Below, piece by piece: positions 27,531 to 37,020 of a stretch of DNA of 64,000 bases (position 1 is the stretch's first letter; the number at the start of each line of letters is the position of its first letter). Both the position numbers and the translations under genes were made by a program. The notes beneath the pieces are model-generated. The model worked only from the letters and a program-made list of their open reading frames with translations. It was not told where the DNA came from and did no database searches. The stretch comes from Colwellia sp. GTDB taxonomy: Bacteria; Pseudomonadota; Gammaproteobacteria; Enterobacterales; Alteromonadaceae. The stretch spans positions 66,608 through 130,607 of the forward strand of contig NVWU01000014.1 of NCBI GenBank assembly GCA_002733765.1, written 5' to 3'.

Positions 27531-28859
27531 CTATAAGCCAACTTTTAATGCCATATAAACGGCAATTATGATAACCCAGCAATAGGTCATCGACTTAATA
27601 ACAGTATCTTTTATAAACAGTTTTTTCAGTTCAGGGCGTAATTTAATCAATCTAATATGACTCGCGGTTAACATACCGAGAAAGATAAAAAGTAGTAGGG
27701 TAAACTGACGGCTTAAAAAGAAAGCTGTGATCATAAAGCCGAGCATTGAGAAGAATAATGCTTGATTTATTTTAACTTCTGCAGCGTATTCTATTTTAGT
27801 TTCTTCTGTTATATCATCACCTAAGTATTTTGAAAATTCTTTTATTACTCGGTAAGAAGCTAACATTGTTAAAGTTATTACGCCTGCCCACAATGAATAA
27901 CCGGGGATGCCCATTTCTCCAGCGACATGAATGTAAGAGTTATGAGCGACGAGTTCATGATGGTCCATAAAATTACCTTTCCCGACACCAAAGACAGGAT
28001 TGCTAATTAGCATTAATATTCCCGAGTACCAAGCTTCTAATCGTCCATTAGCTGAGGATTCTGACGAAGACATACCGCCGAATTTCGTCAATAAAGTTGC
28101 AACAATAGGGGCCATAATAAGGGTGAACATGATTAATCGTGCACCCGCCTTTTTAATAAAAAAATAAAGAAAAATAACTCCAAGTGTTCCTAATAAAGTA
28201 CCTCTAGAGCCTGTCATTAATACGCCATAACAGAATAAACCAAAAAATAATGGCATTAAAAGCTTATAGAGCGCTCCCTTCTCACTATAAAAGTAACCTA
28301 AGAAAGCTAGATTCATTACTAAGAACATACCTAAATCATTAGGATCACCAAAAAAACCTAAATAGGTAATACGCATTTCTGCCCTACCCATTGTTAAGGA
28401 GCCGCCTAAGCCATAACCAAATGTTCCATCATATGATTGTTGTTGAATATGGCCGTTATAGACCATAACTAATGCTGCGGCAATAGAGACATACATAAGT
28501 ATTTTTTGTCTAGAGATTGACGTGATTAAATTACTGTATAAGAAGAATGGAATAATTGAAGCAACAAAGAATTTTTGTGCTTCAGTAATACCGCCCATGC
28601 CCCAACCATTTAAAAAAGCTGATATCATGATGAGGGGTGCAAAACCGAGTAACATATAATGCTGTGGCATGAATATCATTGGTCTTAAAGAGGTTAAGGT
28701 AAATAAAAATGCCAGTATTGCAAATATTTTGATTACTATATATTGTGAAGTTTCAATACTAAATTCATGCGGGCGAATTAATACAGCAATGGTATAAAGT
28801 ACTAGAAAGAAGAATGCTAAAGCTGCATTTTTTTCTTGAGTAGGTAAGGATCGAGCCAT
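27531..28859 (-). CDS. Exosortase-A-associated O-ligase / Wzy-like polymerase
   Basis: A 442-residue integral membrane protein with 10-12 hydrophobic segments. A large periplasmic loop is followed by the Wzy_C-type motif (GVGKGNFMDHHELVAHNSYI, about 298-317), whose His is conserved in O-antigen ligases. MTGSRGT (about 218) is the second signature. It resembles the O-glycosylation ligase family described with exosortase A. It should polymerise the EPS repeat or transfer it to another acceptor. An 87-bp gap with a hairpin separates it from the 1369-residue lipoprotein gene. Confidence 0.85.
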   Translation of the reverse strand: MARSLPTQEKNAALAFFFLVLYTIAVLIRPHEFSIETSQYIVIKIFAILAFLFTLTSLRPMIFMPQHYMLLGFAPLIMISAFLNGWGMGGITEAQKFFVASIIPFFLYSNLITSISRQKILMYVSIAAALVMVYNGHIQQQSYDGTFGYGLGGSLTMGRAEMRITYLGFFGDPNDLGMFLVMNLAFLGYFYSEKGALYKLLMPLFFGLFCYGVLMTGSRGTLLGTLGVIFLYFFIKKAGARLIMFTLIMAPIVATLLTKFGGMSSSESSANGRLEAWYSGILMLISNPVFGVGKGNFMDHHELVAHNSYIHVAGEMGIPGYSLWAGVITLTMLASYRVIKEFSKYLGDDITEETKIEYAAEVKINQALFFSMLGFMITAFFLSRQFTLLLFIFLGMLTASHIRLIKLRPELKKLFIKDTVIKSMTYCWVIIIAVYMALKVGL

Positions 28860-28912
28860 AATTTGGTAAAAATCCGTGTTTATAGTTGTTTAACGTAATC
28901 AAAATATTACTA

Positions 28913-28940
28913 AAGCAAATAATTATATCATTATTTGCTT
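28913..28940 (-). terminator. Hairpin after the 1369-residue lipoprotein gene
   Basis: AAGCAAATAA (28913-28922) pairs perfectly with TTATTTGCTT (28931-28940). It follows the stop at 28947 on the minus strand. Only a weak T-run follows, so it may attenuate rather than fully stop transcription into the O-ligase gene. Confidence 0.5.
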
Positions 28941-28946
28941 AATATT

Positions 28947-31900
28947 TTAATCGGGTATTCTACATTGTTCATTATTGCTCGTTATAGGCCAGCCTTTACC
29001 GGGGGTCCAGTTTTTTAATAAACAACCATCCCTAAATATCACAACCTCCATATCTACAGGCAAATTTGAATAGTGATAAACAGGACCATCATGCGGGAAC
29101 TCTACTGTTAAATCGACCAATGTTGTATCACCTAGACCAGCATGTGCAATAAATCGAGCGTCAGTTAAATTATAATTACCAAGGTAACGGGTAGCTAAAA
29201 TTTGTTTTGAAGCAGAGTCTTTAATAACAAATTTAGTGTGATAACCATCAGTATTTTTATTTAATCCCCTTGCTCTTAGCTTTAACCAATGGTTTTTATT
29301 GGTATTATTTTTATATAAGCGTAAACCTTTAACATTACTTACACCATTGCTTAAAATTGCTACATCTAAAAAGCCATCGTTATTCCAATCGGCAATATTT
29401 CCCCAAGGTCGAAAAACTTTCACACCCGCACCGCCATTTTTAATTAAGTTCTTGATTAAGGTAAACGTTCCATCTCCGTTATTTTTAAACAAGCGTGGCG
29501 AATTGCCATAGCTTTGAGACATAGTCATAAAGTCTATATAGCCGTCATTATCAAAATCACCGGGATAAATTCCTGCATAAGTTGTCCAGTATGTGGTATT
29601 TTTTAAAGAGCCATCAGTCCATGAGCCACCCCCTGCTTTTTCGGTTACATTGGTAAAGGTACCATCACCATTATTTCTTTGTAGTGACAGGTAGAATTCT
29701 TTATCTTTATCGGCGGGTCCCCATTTCCCGCTACCAAATAAAATATCGAAGTCACCATCATTATCATAATCTAGAGAAACCTGCATTTGATTTGTTACTC
29801 CTCGTCTACTTCGAGAAAAGTCTTTTTTAAGACCTGGAAAAGTAAAATTAAAGGTATCAAAATCACTAGTTATAGGATTATAACGCCAATAACCAAGGCT
29901 TTGGCCTGCGACAATATCAGGCCAAGAGTCACCATCAACGTCTACAATTAAATAAGCTTGAGAATTATAACCAGGTTCATCTTTATTTTTTAATTTGGAA
30001 ATTAAGGTTTTATTTGTTATAGGATTGTAAACTCTTCGCCTTTGGGTTCCCACAGATTCAGACACGATAAACTCGATGTTCCCATCCCCATTAAGATCTA
30101 AAGCAGAGCATTTGTTTTTCCCGCCTCTACATCCTATTATTTCACCGTTATAGAGAGGTGGCGTTCCCGTATTTGTATTATTCGAAAGAGGGTATATAAC
30201 AGAATTGCCGCCATCACCGTCAACACCAAAGAAGTCTGGTAGGCCATTTTTTTTACCTGTAATGTTGGTGAAAATATACCTAGATGTGATACGCCCTTTA
30301 CCCTTTTGTGAATATCTACCTTTAGAGTTTGGGTAATATGAAAATGATTCATTACATTGCCCGTTAATTACATTATGAAGCCACATTTGGCTACTACCAG
30401 CATTGTCATTATGTGTGCCAACAAATAAATCTAAACAACCATCATTGTTGACATCAGGCATACCTATCCAAAAAGGCTTATGAGCAATTGGCCCATAATC
30501 TATTGCTTTTTTTGTTATGTCTGAAAAAGAGATCTTGTTTGAGACAGGTGTTATCTTTTTAGGTGATTTATAGGCTAACTTTTCAGGGGTAGTAGGTACT
30601 ATTTTTTTTGGTAAAGAGTTTGATGAAGGACTTGAAACCAAATTAGGATTACTTGTTTGTTTTATCCATTGCCAAGTTCTGATTGAATTTGATCTGTGCT
30701 GCCAATTAAATAAACGATGTACGTTGGAAAAAACGCGACCGCATTGAACATGTGCCCAACCTTCAATTAGTTTATCAATGCGTGAAGCTAGTTTTAACTG
30801 GTTTTTGGCGTCACGTTCAAAATAATAAGCTGTTGCTAAAATGAGTACTGTTTCAATGTTATGAGTGTCTGAGTAGTATGGCCAAAAGTCATTACTAGTA
30901 ATTGTTTTATCATTAGCCCATTTACTAGCAAAATAAACTAAATCAGTTTCTTTTGCTGTTTTGTTGCAACTTTTTGTGTGGGTTTGTTTAGTTTTACTAA
31001 AAGCACTTTTTAGCTGGTATTGTTCATTGCCAATATAACGAGAGGTAAAGCCATATTCTTCTATCGCATTACCTAATCTTCGTAACATTTCGGGGATTTT
31101 TTTATCTTTGGTTATCCAATAACTTTGCCATAAAAAGTCACTAATATTTTCACTCATCCATGGAGAAAAGGCGCGATCATTTGACTTGTTTCGTGGTGCA
31201 CTTTTTTCGTTATGGTTACCCTCATGAACATTGTAACTATGTTCAAATCCGCCCGATTTAGGTATCCAGTTATTTGCTAAATCCCATGTTTTTTCTGTTT
31301 GCTGCATATCGACGAGTGAGGCTATTCGTTGTTTTAAATGATCCAAAATTTTTATACTGCCAGTCATTTCAAAAGCAGAAATTTCAGCTAACCCGGCCAT
31401 GCCAACCCCCCGCTCTGTAAAACCTTCGTTTTCTTTATCAAAGGAATCTCTACTCGCATATTGGTTCCAGCCCAAGTCACTTTGTAACGCCATATCAATG
31501 ATTAATGAATTATCCCACTGACTATTGTCTCCGACTAAAGCCCAAGCAAGCTTTGCTTGTTGTGGTGCTATATATTTTCCGTCGGCACAAGCAACGCCTT
31601 TCCATAGCCAGCAACCTCTTCCACCTGCCTTTGCTGGCTTAGAGTCATCGTTACGCACTTTAGAAAAATAAAACTGTTTACTGAGGAAAGCCTCTTTTAA
31701 AAATTCCACTCTGCCTGTTGTCATATAAACTTTAAAATAGGCAGAAGAGCGATCAAATAACCAATTTGCACCGCTAGATTTACTAAAGTTTAAATTTTTT
31801 GACCACCGGTTAAATTGTTCTACCTGATACTTTTCAAAACTATCATCAATATCTGGCGCAGGTAGAAAAGGAGGTATTAATCCAGTTTTAGAAAGGTAGT

Positions 31901-33056
31901 GTGTATTGTGTAAGGCAAAAATTCTTGGATATTGCATATAAGCTTTATTTTCACCAGCAGTAGCCCAACCCTTCTTATGCGCAATTTCTGTTAAGTCATT
32001 TTGTATATTTCGACCTGAATTGGTTATTGAAAGAGTAATATCGCCATTGCGCATATCAATATTTTGCAATTGTATGGTAACTGAACGAATCGAATTGTCT
32101 TGCCAATGCCACTTTAATCCTGGTTTTGCAAAAATAGCTTGTTCTATGCCATTTATTGCTACATTTAATTCATTGGTACTTTTAACTACGCCTTGTGCTA
32201 AGGGTAAGGCAAAGGTGACGAGCTCATTGCTATTGGGGGTTACCTGACTGTCTGGGGTTAACCTAACACTTGTATTTAAAGTGTTAGTCGCTAAGTTATA
32301 GTGTTTTTGGGTGTTTTTTGACGTTAGGGGTAATTTTTTTTCAGCGGTAGGTTCATACCCATTTGGAAAAACAGTAACTGTCAGCTTATTTTGTGAGCTA
32401 GCATCGTCATTGTCTGTCACCTTTAATGAGAACGTTAGGGTTTCAATAGTCGCTACATCGGGGGCAATAAAGGTTGTTTCTTTACTGCCCGGAGATAAAA
32501 TAGTTACACTCGAACCAGAGAGTTGTTGCCACAAGTATTGCCGTATTTCACCATCAGAATCGTAGCTGTTAAGGCCGCTAAGTACTATTTTAGCTTTACT
32601 AACAGCATTAAAATTTTCTTGCGTATGTGCAAAAGGATAAATGTTGCCAGAAGAGGGGGAAATGCTCACATTTATAAAACTGCTTGCGGTACTACCTTGG
32701 TTATCTATTACCGTTAAGCTAAATTGAAGTGTAGTATTTTTTGAGAGGTTAGGCGCTACAAAGCTAATATCACTTTCGTTCAAGGTGTTTATTACAATTG
32801 GCTTACCTGAAGTTTGTTGCCATATATATCCTGCTATCACGCCATCAGGGTCTTTACTTTGACTACCTGATAATACAACCAGTTTACCGCTGTCTACTCT
32901 TATGTCATCGCCAGTCACGACTATTGGCTGTTGATTTTCTATTGGTTTAGCAATGGGGAATGGTGTCTTTTCATTCTTTTCACAAGCGATAAGGCTGAAA
33001 AGCATTAGCGTAAAAAAGAATCCCCGGTAGACGAGTTTCAGAAAGAAAAAAAGCAT
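28947..33056 (-). CDS. Giant lipoprotein: PKD-like domains, catalytic-looking helical domain, FG-GAP repeats, ASPIC domain
   Basis: 1369 residues with a lipobox (LFSLIAC, Cys about 25). Two PKD/Ig-like domains come first (about 43-132 and 139-231; SKDPDGVIAGYIWQQTSG, SYDSDGEIRQYLWQQLSG). A middle region (about 270-810) has repeated aromatic helices: ANWLFDRSSAYFKVYMTTG, GFTERGVGMAGLAEISAFEM, a VHEGN motif and FSPWMSENISDFLW. It resembles an (alpha/alpha) barrel such as polysaccharide lyases or hydrolases use. Then come about six FG-GAP/VCBS calcium-binding repeats (about 880-1250; DVNNDGCLDLFVG, DYDNDGDFDILFG, DFDNDGYIDF) and an ASPIC/UnbV-like end (NHWLKLRARGLNKNTDGYH). The middle region is paralogous to the whole protein at 46094-47623. 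Likely a surface EPS-binding or EPS-processing protein. Confidence 0.85.
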   Translation of the reverse strand: MLFFFLKLVYRGFFFTLMLFSLIACEKNEKTPFPIAKPIENQQPIVVTGDDIRVDSGKLVVLSGSQSKDPDGVIAGYIWQQTSGKPIVINTLNESDISFVAPNLSKNTTLQFSLTVIDNQGSTASSFINVSISPSSGNIYPFAHTQENFNAVSKAKIVLSGLNSYDSDGEIRQYLWQQLSGSSVTILSPGSKETTFIAPDVATIETLTFSLKVTDNDDASSQNKLTVTVFPNGYEPTAEKKLPLTSKNTQKHYNLATNTLNTSVRLTPDSQVTPNSNELVTFALPLAQGVVKSTNELNVAINGIEQAIFAKPGLKWHWQDNSIRSVTIQLQNIDMRNGDITLSITNSGRNIQNDLTEIAHKKGWATAGENKAYMQYPRIFALHNTHYLSKTGLIPPFLPAPDIDDSFEKYQVEQFNRWSKNLNFSKSSGANWLFDRSSAYFKVYMTTGRVEFLKEAFLSKQFYFSKVRNDDSKPAKAGGRGCWLWKGVACADGKYIAPQQAKLAWALVGDNSQWDNSLIIDMALQSDLGWNQYASRDSFDKENEGFTERGVGMAGLAEISAFEMTGSIKILDHLKQRIASLVDMQQTEKTWDLANNWIPKSGGFEHSYNVHEGNHNEKSAPRNKSNDRAFSPWMSENISDFLWQSYWITKDKKIPEMLRRLGNAIEEYGFTSRYIGNEQYQLKSAFSKTKQTHTKSCNKTAKETDLVYFASKWANDKTITSNDFWPYYSDTHNIETVLILATAYYFERDAKNQLKLASRIDKLIEGWAHVQCGRVFSNVHRLFNWQHRSNSIRTWQWIKQTSNPNLVSSPSSNSLPKKIVPTTPEKLAYKSPKKITPVSNKISFSDITKKAIDYGPIAHKPFWIGMPDVNNDGCLDLFVGTHNDNAGSSQMWLHNVINGQCNESFSYYPNSKGRYSQKGKGRITSRYIFTNITGKKNGLPDFFGVDGDGGNSVIYPLSNNTNTGTPPLYNGEIIGCRGGKNKCSALDLNGDGNIEFIVSESVGTQRRRVYNPITNKTLISKLKNKDEPGYNSQAYLIVDVDGDSWPDIVAGQSLGYWRYNPITSDFDTFNFTFPGLKKDFSRSRRGVTNQMQVSLDYDNDGDFDILFGSGKWGPADKDKEFYLSLQRNNGDGTFTNVTEKAGGGSWTDGSLKNTTYWTTYAGIYPGDFDNDGYIDFMTMSQSYGNSPRLFKNNGDGTFTLIKNLIKNGGAGVKVFRPWGNIADWNNDGFLDVAILSNGVSNVKGLRLYKNNTNKNHWLKLRARGLNKNTDGYHTKFVIKDSASKQILATRYLGNYNLTDARFIAHAGLGDTTLVDLTVEFPHDGPVYHYSNLPVDMEVVIFRDGCLLKNWTPGKGWPITSNNEQCRIPD

Positions 33057-33158
33057 GAAATGACTAACCCTTATATATCTGTTTGTGAGTACTATTAATA
33101 ATCACTGCTCTCTATGCTTACCCTAGCTATATTTTTAGGGAAATGACAAATCAATAAT

Positions 33159-34682
33159 TTACACTGTCTTTATAAATATTTTCTTAATATTTAGAGGAAT
33201 ACGTTCAATGACATAATGTAATAGAATGCTTTTAATGCTCTTATCAAGTAACAATATCCAACAAATAAGCACAATAAAAGGAAAGGCTAAAGTGGCGGAT
33301 AGTAGAAACTCTAACCAAGTATCAATAGCTAAATAATCCAACAAAGAACTGCCGGCAACACCTAAAACGAGAGTAATTAATACAGACTTTGATAAGCACC
33401 AATAAAGCCCTCGCATATTATAATTATTGTACTTCTTAAACAGTATAATTTTGGCAAACACATTAAAAATAGCGCTGTTGACTACACCGCCAGCAGCCAA
33501 ACCGATAAGACCAAATTTTAAACCTAAAACTATAGATAAAGTAATACCGACTATAACGGCTGCAATAGTGATAACCGAAATGTATTTATGATTAGCTTGC
33601 GCTAATAAAACGGTATTAGCGGAGTTGCTAAAAGTGGCAAATAAAGATGAAATAATGCCTAAATACAATAAATTAACCGCGTATTCAAAGTCATTTCCCA
33701 CCCACAAGATGATAAAGACTTTGCCAAAAATGAATAAGGATAAAAACAACACAGTAGAAGAAAATAAGTTAATATTGGTTGTTTGATTAAAAAGCTTCTC
33801 CATATTTTCTTTACGGGCCGCTTTTTTATTAAATAAAGGAGAAAAAACCCCGGTAATAGAGCTAACGAATGCCGAGGTATGCATAATTAAGTTACTGGCG
33901 ATACTTGCTAACGCTAAAGAGGGCAAATCAAACAATTGCGTAATAATTAAAGGGCGTGATTTTGTGCCGATAGTATTGGCAATACCGTTAATAACTAAGT
34001 GTTTAGAGTAAGAAAATAAATCAATAAGCTCTTTTTTACTGGCGAGCTTAATGCTAAACCTAAGATCAGGAAATAATCGTTTAGCATAATAAATTTTCAG
34101 AATGTTTGTTAATACATCACTAGCGAGTGTAGCAGCTACCGCACCCCAAATATTCCAATCTGATAAGAGTAAAAAAACCATGATGGCTTTTACAACAGCG
34201 TTTAATGACGATATATTTGCATCAATATCAAAACGTAACATACCGGAAAAAAAGCCATGAAAAGGGTTCATCATAAACCCCCAGAGAACCTTCACCGACA
34301 ATATTAATAAAATATTCACTAACGTGATTTGGTCTAAACCCTCAACACCAAAAATAGCCGGCACTGTAGTTAAGCCAATTAAGGTTAAAACAGAAAAGCC
34401 ACCTAAAACGGTAAACAGTACAATACCCGTTGAAAAAATCACATTAACGCGTTTTTTATCGTTCAGTTCTAAAGCTTGTACTATTTGGCGCTGTATCGCT
34501 TGCGGAAAGCCTAAATCGACAACATTGAACCAACCCAGTATGGATAAAATTAACAGCCATAAACCATAATGCGTACTACCTAATTCATTGATAAAAAAGG
34601 GCGTAAGTAAAAAAGAGGTTATTACGACAATACCACGTTCAAGAAACCGAAATAGAGAGCTGGTGAGTAGTTGTTTTTTCAT
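33159..34682 (-). CDS. Wzx-like polysaccharide flippase
   Basis: A 507-residue MATE/MOP-superfamily membrane protein with about 12-14 hydrophobic segments. The N-terminus FLERGIVVITSFLLTPFFIN and the following LGSTHYGLWLLILSILGWFN are characteristic of polysaccharide-biosynthesis flippases. It moves the lipid-linked repeat unit to the periplasm for the Wzy-like ligase encoded downstream. The AT-rich gap upstream contains a REPIN-like element. Confidence 0.9.
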   Translation of the reverse strand: MKKQLLTSSLFRFLERGIVVITSFLLTPFFINELGSTHYGLWLLILSILGWFNVVDLGFPQAIQRQIVQALELNDKKRVNVIFSTGIVLFTVLGGFSVLTLIGLTTVPAIFGVEGLDQITLVNILLILSVKVLWGFMMNPFHGFFSGMLRFDIDANISSLNAVVKAIMVFLLLSDWNIWGAVAATLASDVLTNILKIYYAKRLFPDLRFSIKLASKKELIDLFSYSKHLVINGIANTIGTKSRPLIITQLFDLPSLALASIASNLIMHTSAFVSSITGVFSPLFNKKAARKENMEKLFNQTTNINLFSSTVLFLSLFIFGKVFIILWVGNDFEYAVNLLYLGIISSLFATFSNSANTVLLAQANHKYISVITIAAVIVGITLSIVLGLKFGLIGLAAGGVVNSAIFNVFAKIILFKKYNNYNMRGLYWCLSKSVLITLVLGVAGSSLLDYLAIDTWLEFLLSATLAFPFIVLICWILLLDKSIKSILLHYVIERIPLNIKKIFIKTV

Positions 34683-34804
34683 TAAATGGGTTATTTAGCT
34701 TTGGTTGAGAAATTATAAGAAAAAAGAAAGTTAATGTGCTAGCTGACTTTAATTGTTTTTATAGTAATGATTATTGTATATATTCAGTTACCTCTGTGAG
34801 GTAC

Positions 34805-34884
34805 GTCATTCCCGTAGTTACTAAATCGGGAATCTTGGTTAATTAACACTAGACCCCGATTTAAACACTTCGAGGGTGACGATA
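34805..34884 (+). repeat. REPIN-like double hairpin, copy A
   Basis: Starts GTCATTCCCGTAGTTACTAA, ends CACTTCGAGGGTGACGATAG. The left arm folds through CCCG...CGGG and the right arm is weaker. It is homologous to 40395-40482 and, inverted, to 43745-43830. It lies in the 231-bp gap between the flippase and GNAT-like genes, which otherwise shows nothing. Confidence 0.75.
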
Positions 34885-34913
34885 GCGGAATAGGTACTGA
34901 TTATTTATAACAT

Positions 34914-36002
34914 TTATTTGCCTATAAATCGTGAAAAAAGGAGACTAAGCTTATTAAAAACCTTACTCAAAAATAGTTTTACTGGGTTTTTAACAACCGT
35001 TATTGATAGCATAGCTCGAGCATCTGCATTAAATTTTGCTTTATAACTATTATTTACCCCCCCCATCATAAAATCGTAATGGTTTTTAGGGCAATTTGTT
35101 ATCGACCAATAATGCAAAAACAAACCCGGTGACAGTTTTGCAAAATTTTCTTCATCCCAACCACTTTGGTAAAAATGATAAGTGTTATCACTAACTAAAT
35201 AGTAATGAATAGCAATAGGTTGTTCTTCTATAAAAACAGCGCTCATGGCTATTGTGCTGTTATCTTGTTCGCGTAGCGTTTTATGAAAATTATTAAATTC
35301 AAGTGCAGCAAACGCACCTGTTTTACCTTTGTTTTGCCAACGACGTTGATGATAGCTTTTCAATAGCTCCCAGCTGTCGTCGTATTCTTCAGCAGTAAGC
35401 CAGCGTACAGTTGCATCAAGTTTAGTCAATTGGTTTTTACATCGGTTAATACGTGAACGGGTATTTTTACTTAACTGTGCTAGTTGCCAATGAGTATTAT
35501 CAACCTTATATTGCGCATAAAGTTGCTGGGTTAAGGTGCCTTTAACTTGCGGTAATATTTTCGCGATATACGAACTTTCAAAAACGGCTTTGATATTCAA
35601 TTGGTCAAAATTAAGTTTATTTATTTCGTTGATAATTAATGGGTAAACTGTTTCTTCATACCCAGAATTTATATATATATCTAAATATTCAAGCGCCACC
35701 TCTTTATGCTCTGGTTCTCCTTGGCCAATAAAATGAAGTGTTTTTAGGTAAGGAAAAGATCTATCTTTTTTTATGTAAAAAGGCGCTAAACACACTAATT
35801 TATCGTCATGATAAAAAGCAAAACAATAAAGTAGCCAATTATTTTGCCAATAACAGCTATACCAAGTGTTGATCCAAATAGAAGAGCCTAACAGCGATAG
35901 TTGTTTATTCGTTTTTTCAAACAAAGACAGCAAAGGTTTAAACTGGTCATATGAGGTAATCAGGGATAAATGTACATCACTGTGGCTAGTAATTGATTTC
36001 AT
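34914..36002 (-). CDS. GNAT/FemAB-like acyl or aminoacyl transferase (BioF2-like)
   Basis: 362 residues with an N-terminal GNAT-like half (WINTWYSCYW, LVCLAPFYIKKDRSFPYLKT). The C-terminal half has SRINRCKNQLTK (about 185), SYHQRRWQNKGKTG, IEEQPIAIHYYLVSDNTYHF and LSPGLFLHYWSI, the pattern of the CelD/BioF2-like acetyltransferase fold. Exosortase A loci often carry a FemAB-like member in this position. It probably N-acylates an amino sugar. It is the first gene of the long minus-strand EPS operon; 36003-36212 upstream shows no gene and must hold the operon promoter, which I cannot pinpoint. Confidence 0.8.
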   Translation of the reverse strand: MKSITSHSDVHLSLITSYDQFKPLLSLFEKTNKQLSLLGSSIWINTWYSCYWQNNWLLYCFAFYHDDKLVCLAPFYIKKDRSFPYLKTLHFIGQGEPEHKEVALEYLDIYINSGYEETVYPLIINEINKLNFDQLNIKAVFESSYIAKILPQVKGTLTQQLYAQYKVDNTHWQLAQLSKNTRSRINRCKNQLTKLDATVRWLTAEEYDDSWELLKSYHQRRWQNKGKTGAFAALEFNNFHKTLREQDNSTIAMSAVFIEEQPIAIHYYLVSDNTYHFYQSGWDEENFAKLSPGLFLHYWSITNCPKNHYDFMMGGVNNSYKAKFNADARAMLSITVVKNPVKLFLSKVFNKLSLLFSRFIGK

Positions 36003-36212
36003 TTAAAGTATATTTTTTAATTTTGAATGTCATTTGGAAAGGTTGTTGTGTTTTATGGTGTTTAATTTATCAGTTAGTAGGCTAAATGTCATTATTTCCA
36101 GTACGCTTTTTACGTTCATGAACTTGACGCATCGGAAGTTAAGCTAAACTGTTAATGTTTATTAAATTTATAAATAATAAAGTTAAGGTTTATGATGTAA
36201 TATATTCGGCTA

Positions 36213-36826
36213 TTAATAGTCTAGAAGTTTATAGTCTTGTTCATATACCTTTTTTAGAAGGTCTATAGATTTTGAGTTTAGTCCTATTTTACTCATTTTA
36301 ACATCAATGAGTGTGTTGGGTTCTACATTGGCACTTTTGATGTTTGGACCAAATTTAAAGTCAATATTTATGGAATGCATATTCCTTAAAATTTCAATAT
36401 CATTGTTCATGTTTTCATATTTACCAATAAAGTCCATTAATGTCCTATTATTGTGAATTAAAAAATTGGATTGGGGAGTAAAATGGATTAAGTTATATTT
36501 TGGAGAATTAATGAAAAATGATAATTTTTTGCAAAAATCTTTTATATCTGAACACGACTCAATAACTTCTTTCTGCCGAAAGTCTTCAGAGTGCTCTAGA
36601 GGGAAAATGTTTTCTCTAATAGCCTGTGTGTTGAGCGTGGGCGGAAAAAATGAGGGATGGGCGTTGAATTTTCATCTAGGCCATGCGTTACACTTTCACT
36701 AGCGACTTTGGGCATTTTATAATAAAGCGTTTTCTTTGTGAAAATTTCTTGGATAAGAATTAACGTTAATTTCCACCTTCGTCGTTTAAAATATCCAAAA
36801 TGATTTACAGCGAAACTTGGTAACAT
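36213..36826 (-). pseudogene. Frameshifted sulfotransferase (family 2-like)
   Basis: The minus strand gives KKTLYYKMPKVASESV (about 36715-36760), the 5'-phosphosulfate (PAPS) binding loop of carbohydrate sulfotransferases (compare IPKxAxTS). Translation then shifts frame near 36620-36660. From there AIRENIFPLEHSEDFRQKE continues through HFTPQSNFLIH to DFIGKYENMNNDIEIL, the conserved C-terminal part, and ends at YEQDYKLLDY. The order and motifs match one gene of about 205 codons with at least one frameshift. If once active it would have sulfated the EPS. The ribosome would now stop early. Confidence 0.75.
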
Positions 36827-37020
36827 GCTAAGAGTCTAATAATGAGTTTAATATTCTTAAAATTGTCACTTATATATGTGTAAATGTAAATGAATAAAAA
36901 TTTAATTAGTGATTAGCCCGTAATTATAAATAAATTAGTTAAAATTAATTATACGTAACAAGCTGACGGTCAATGTCTTATGAATCATAGTGTACAATTT
37001 ATGCTTCTCAGGATATAAAA

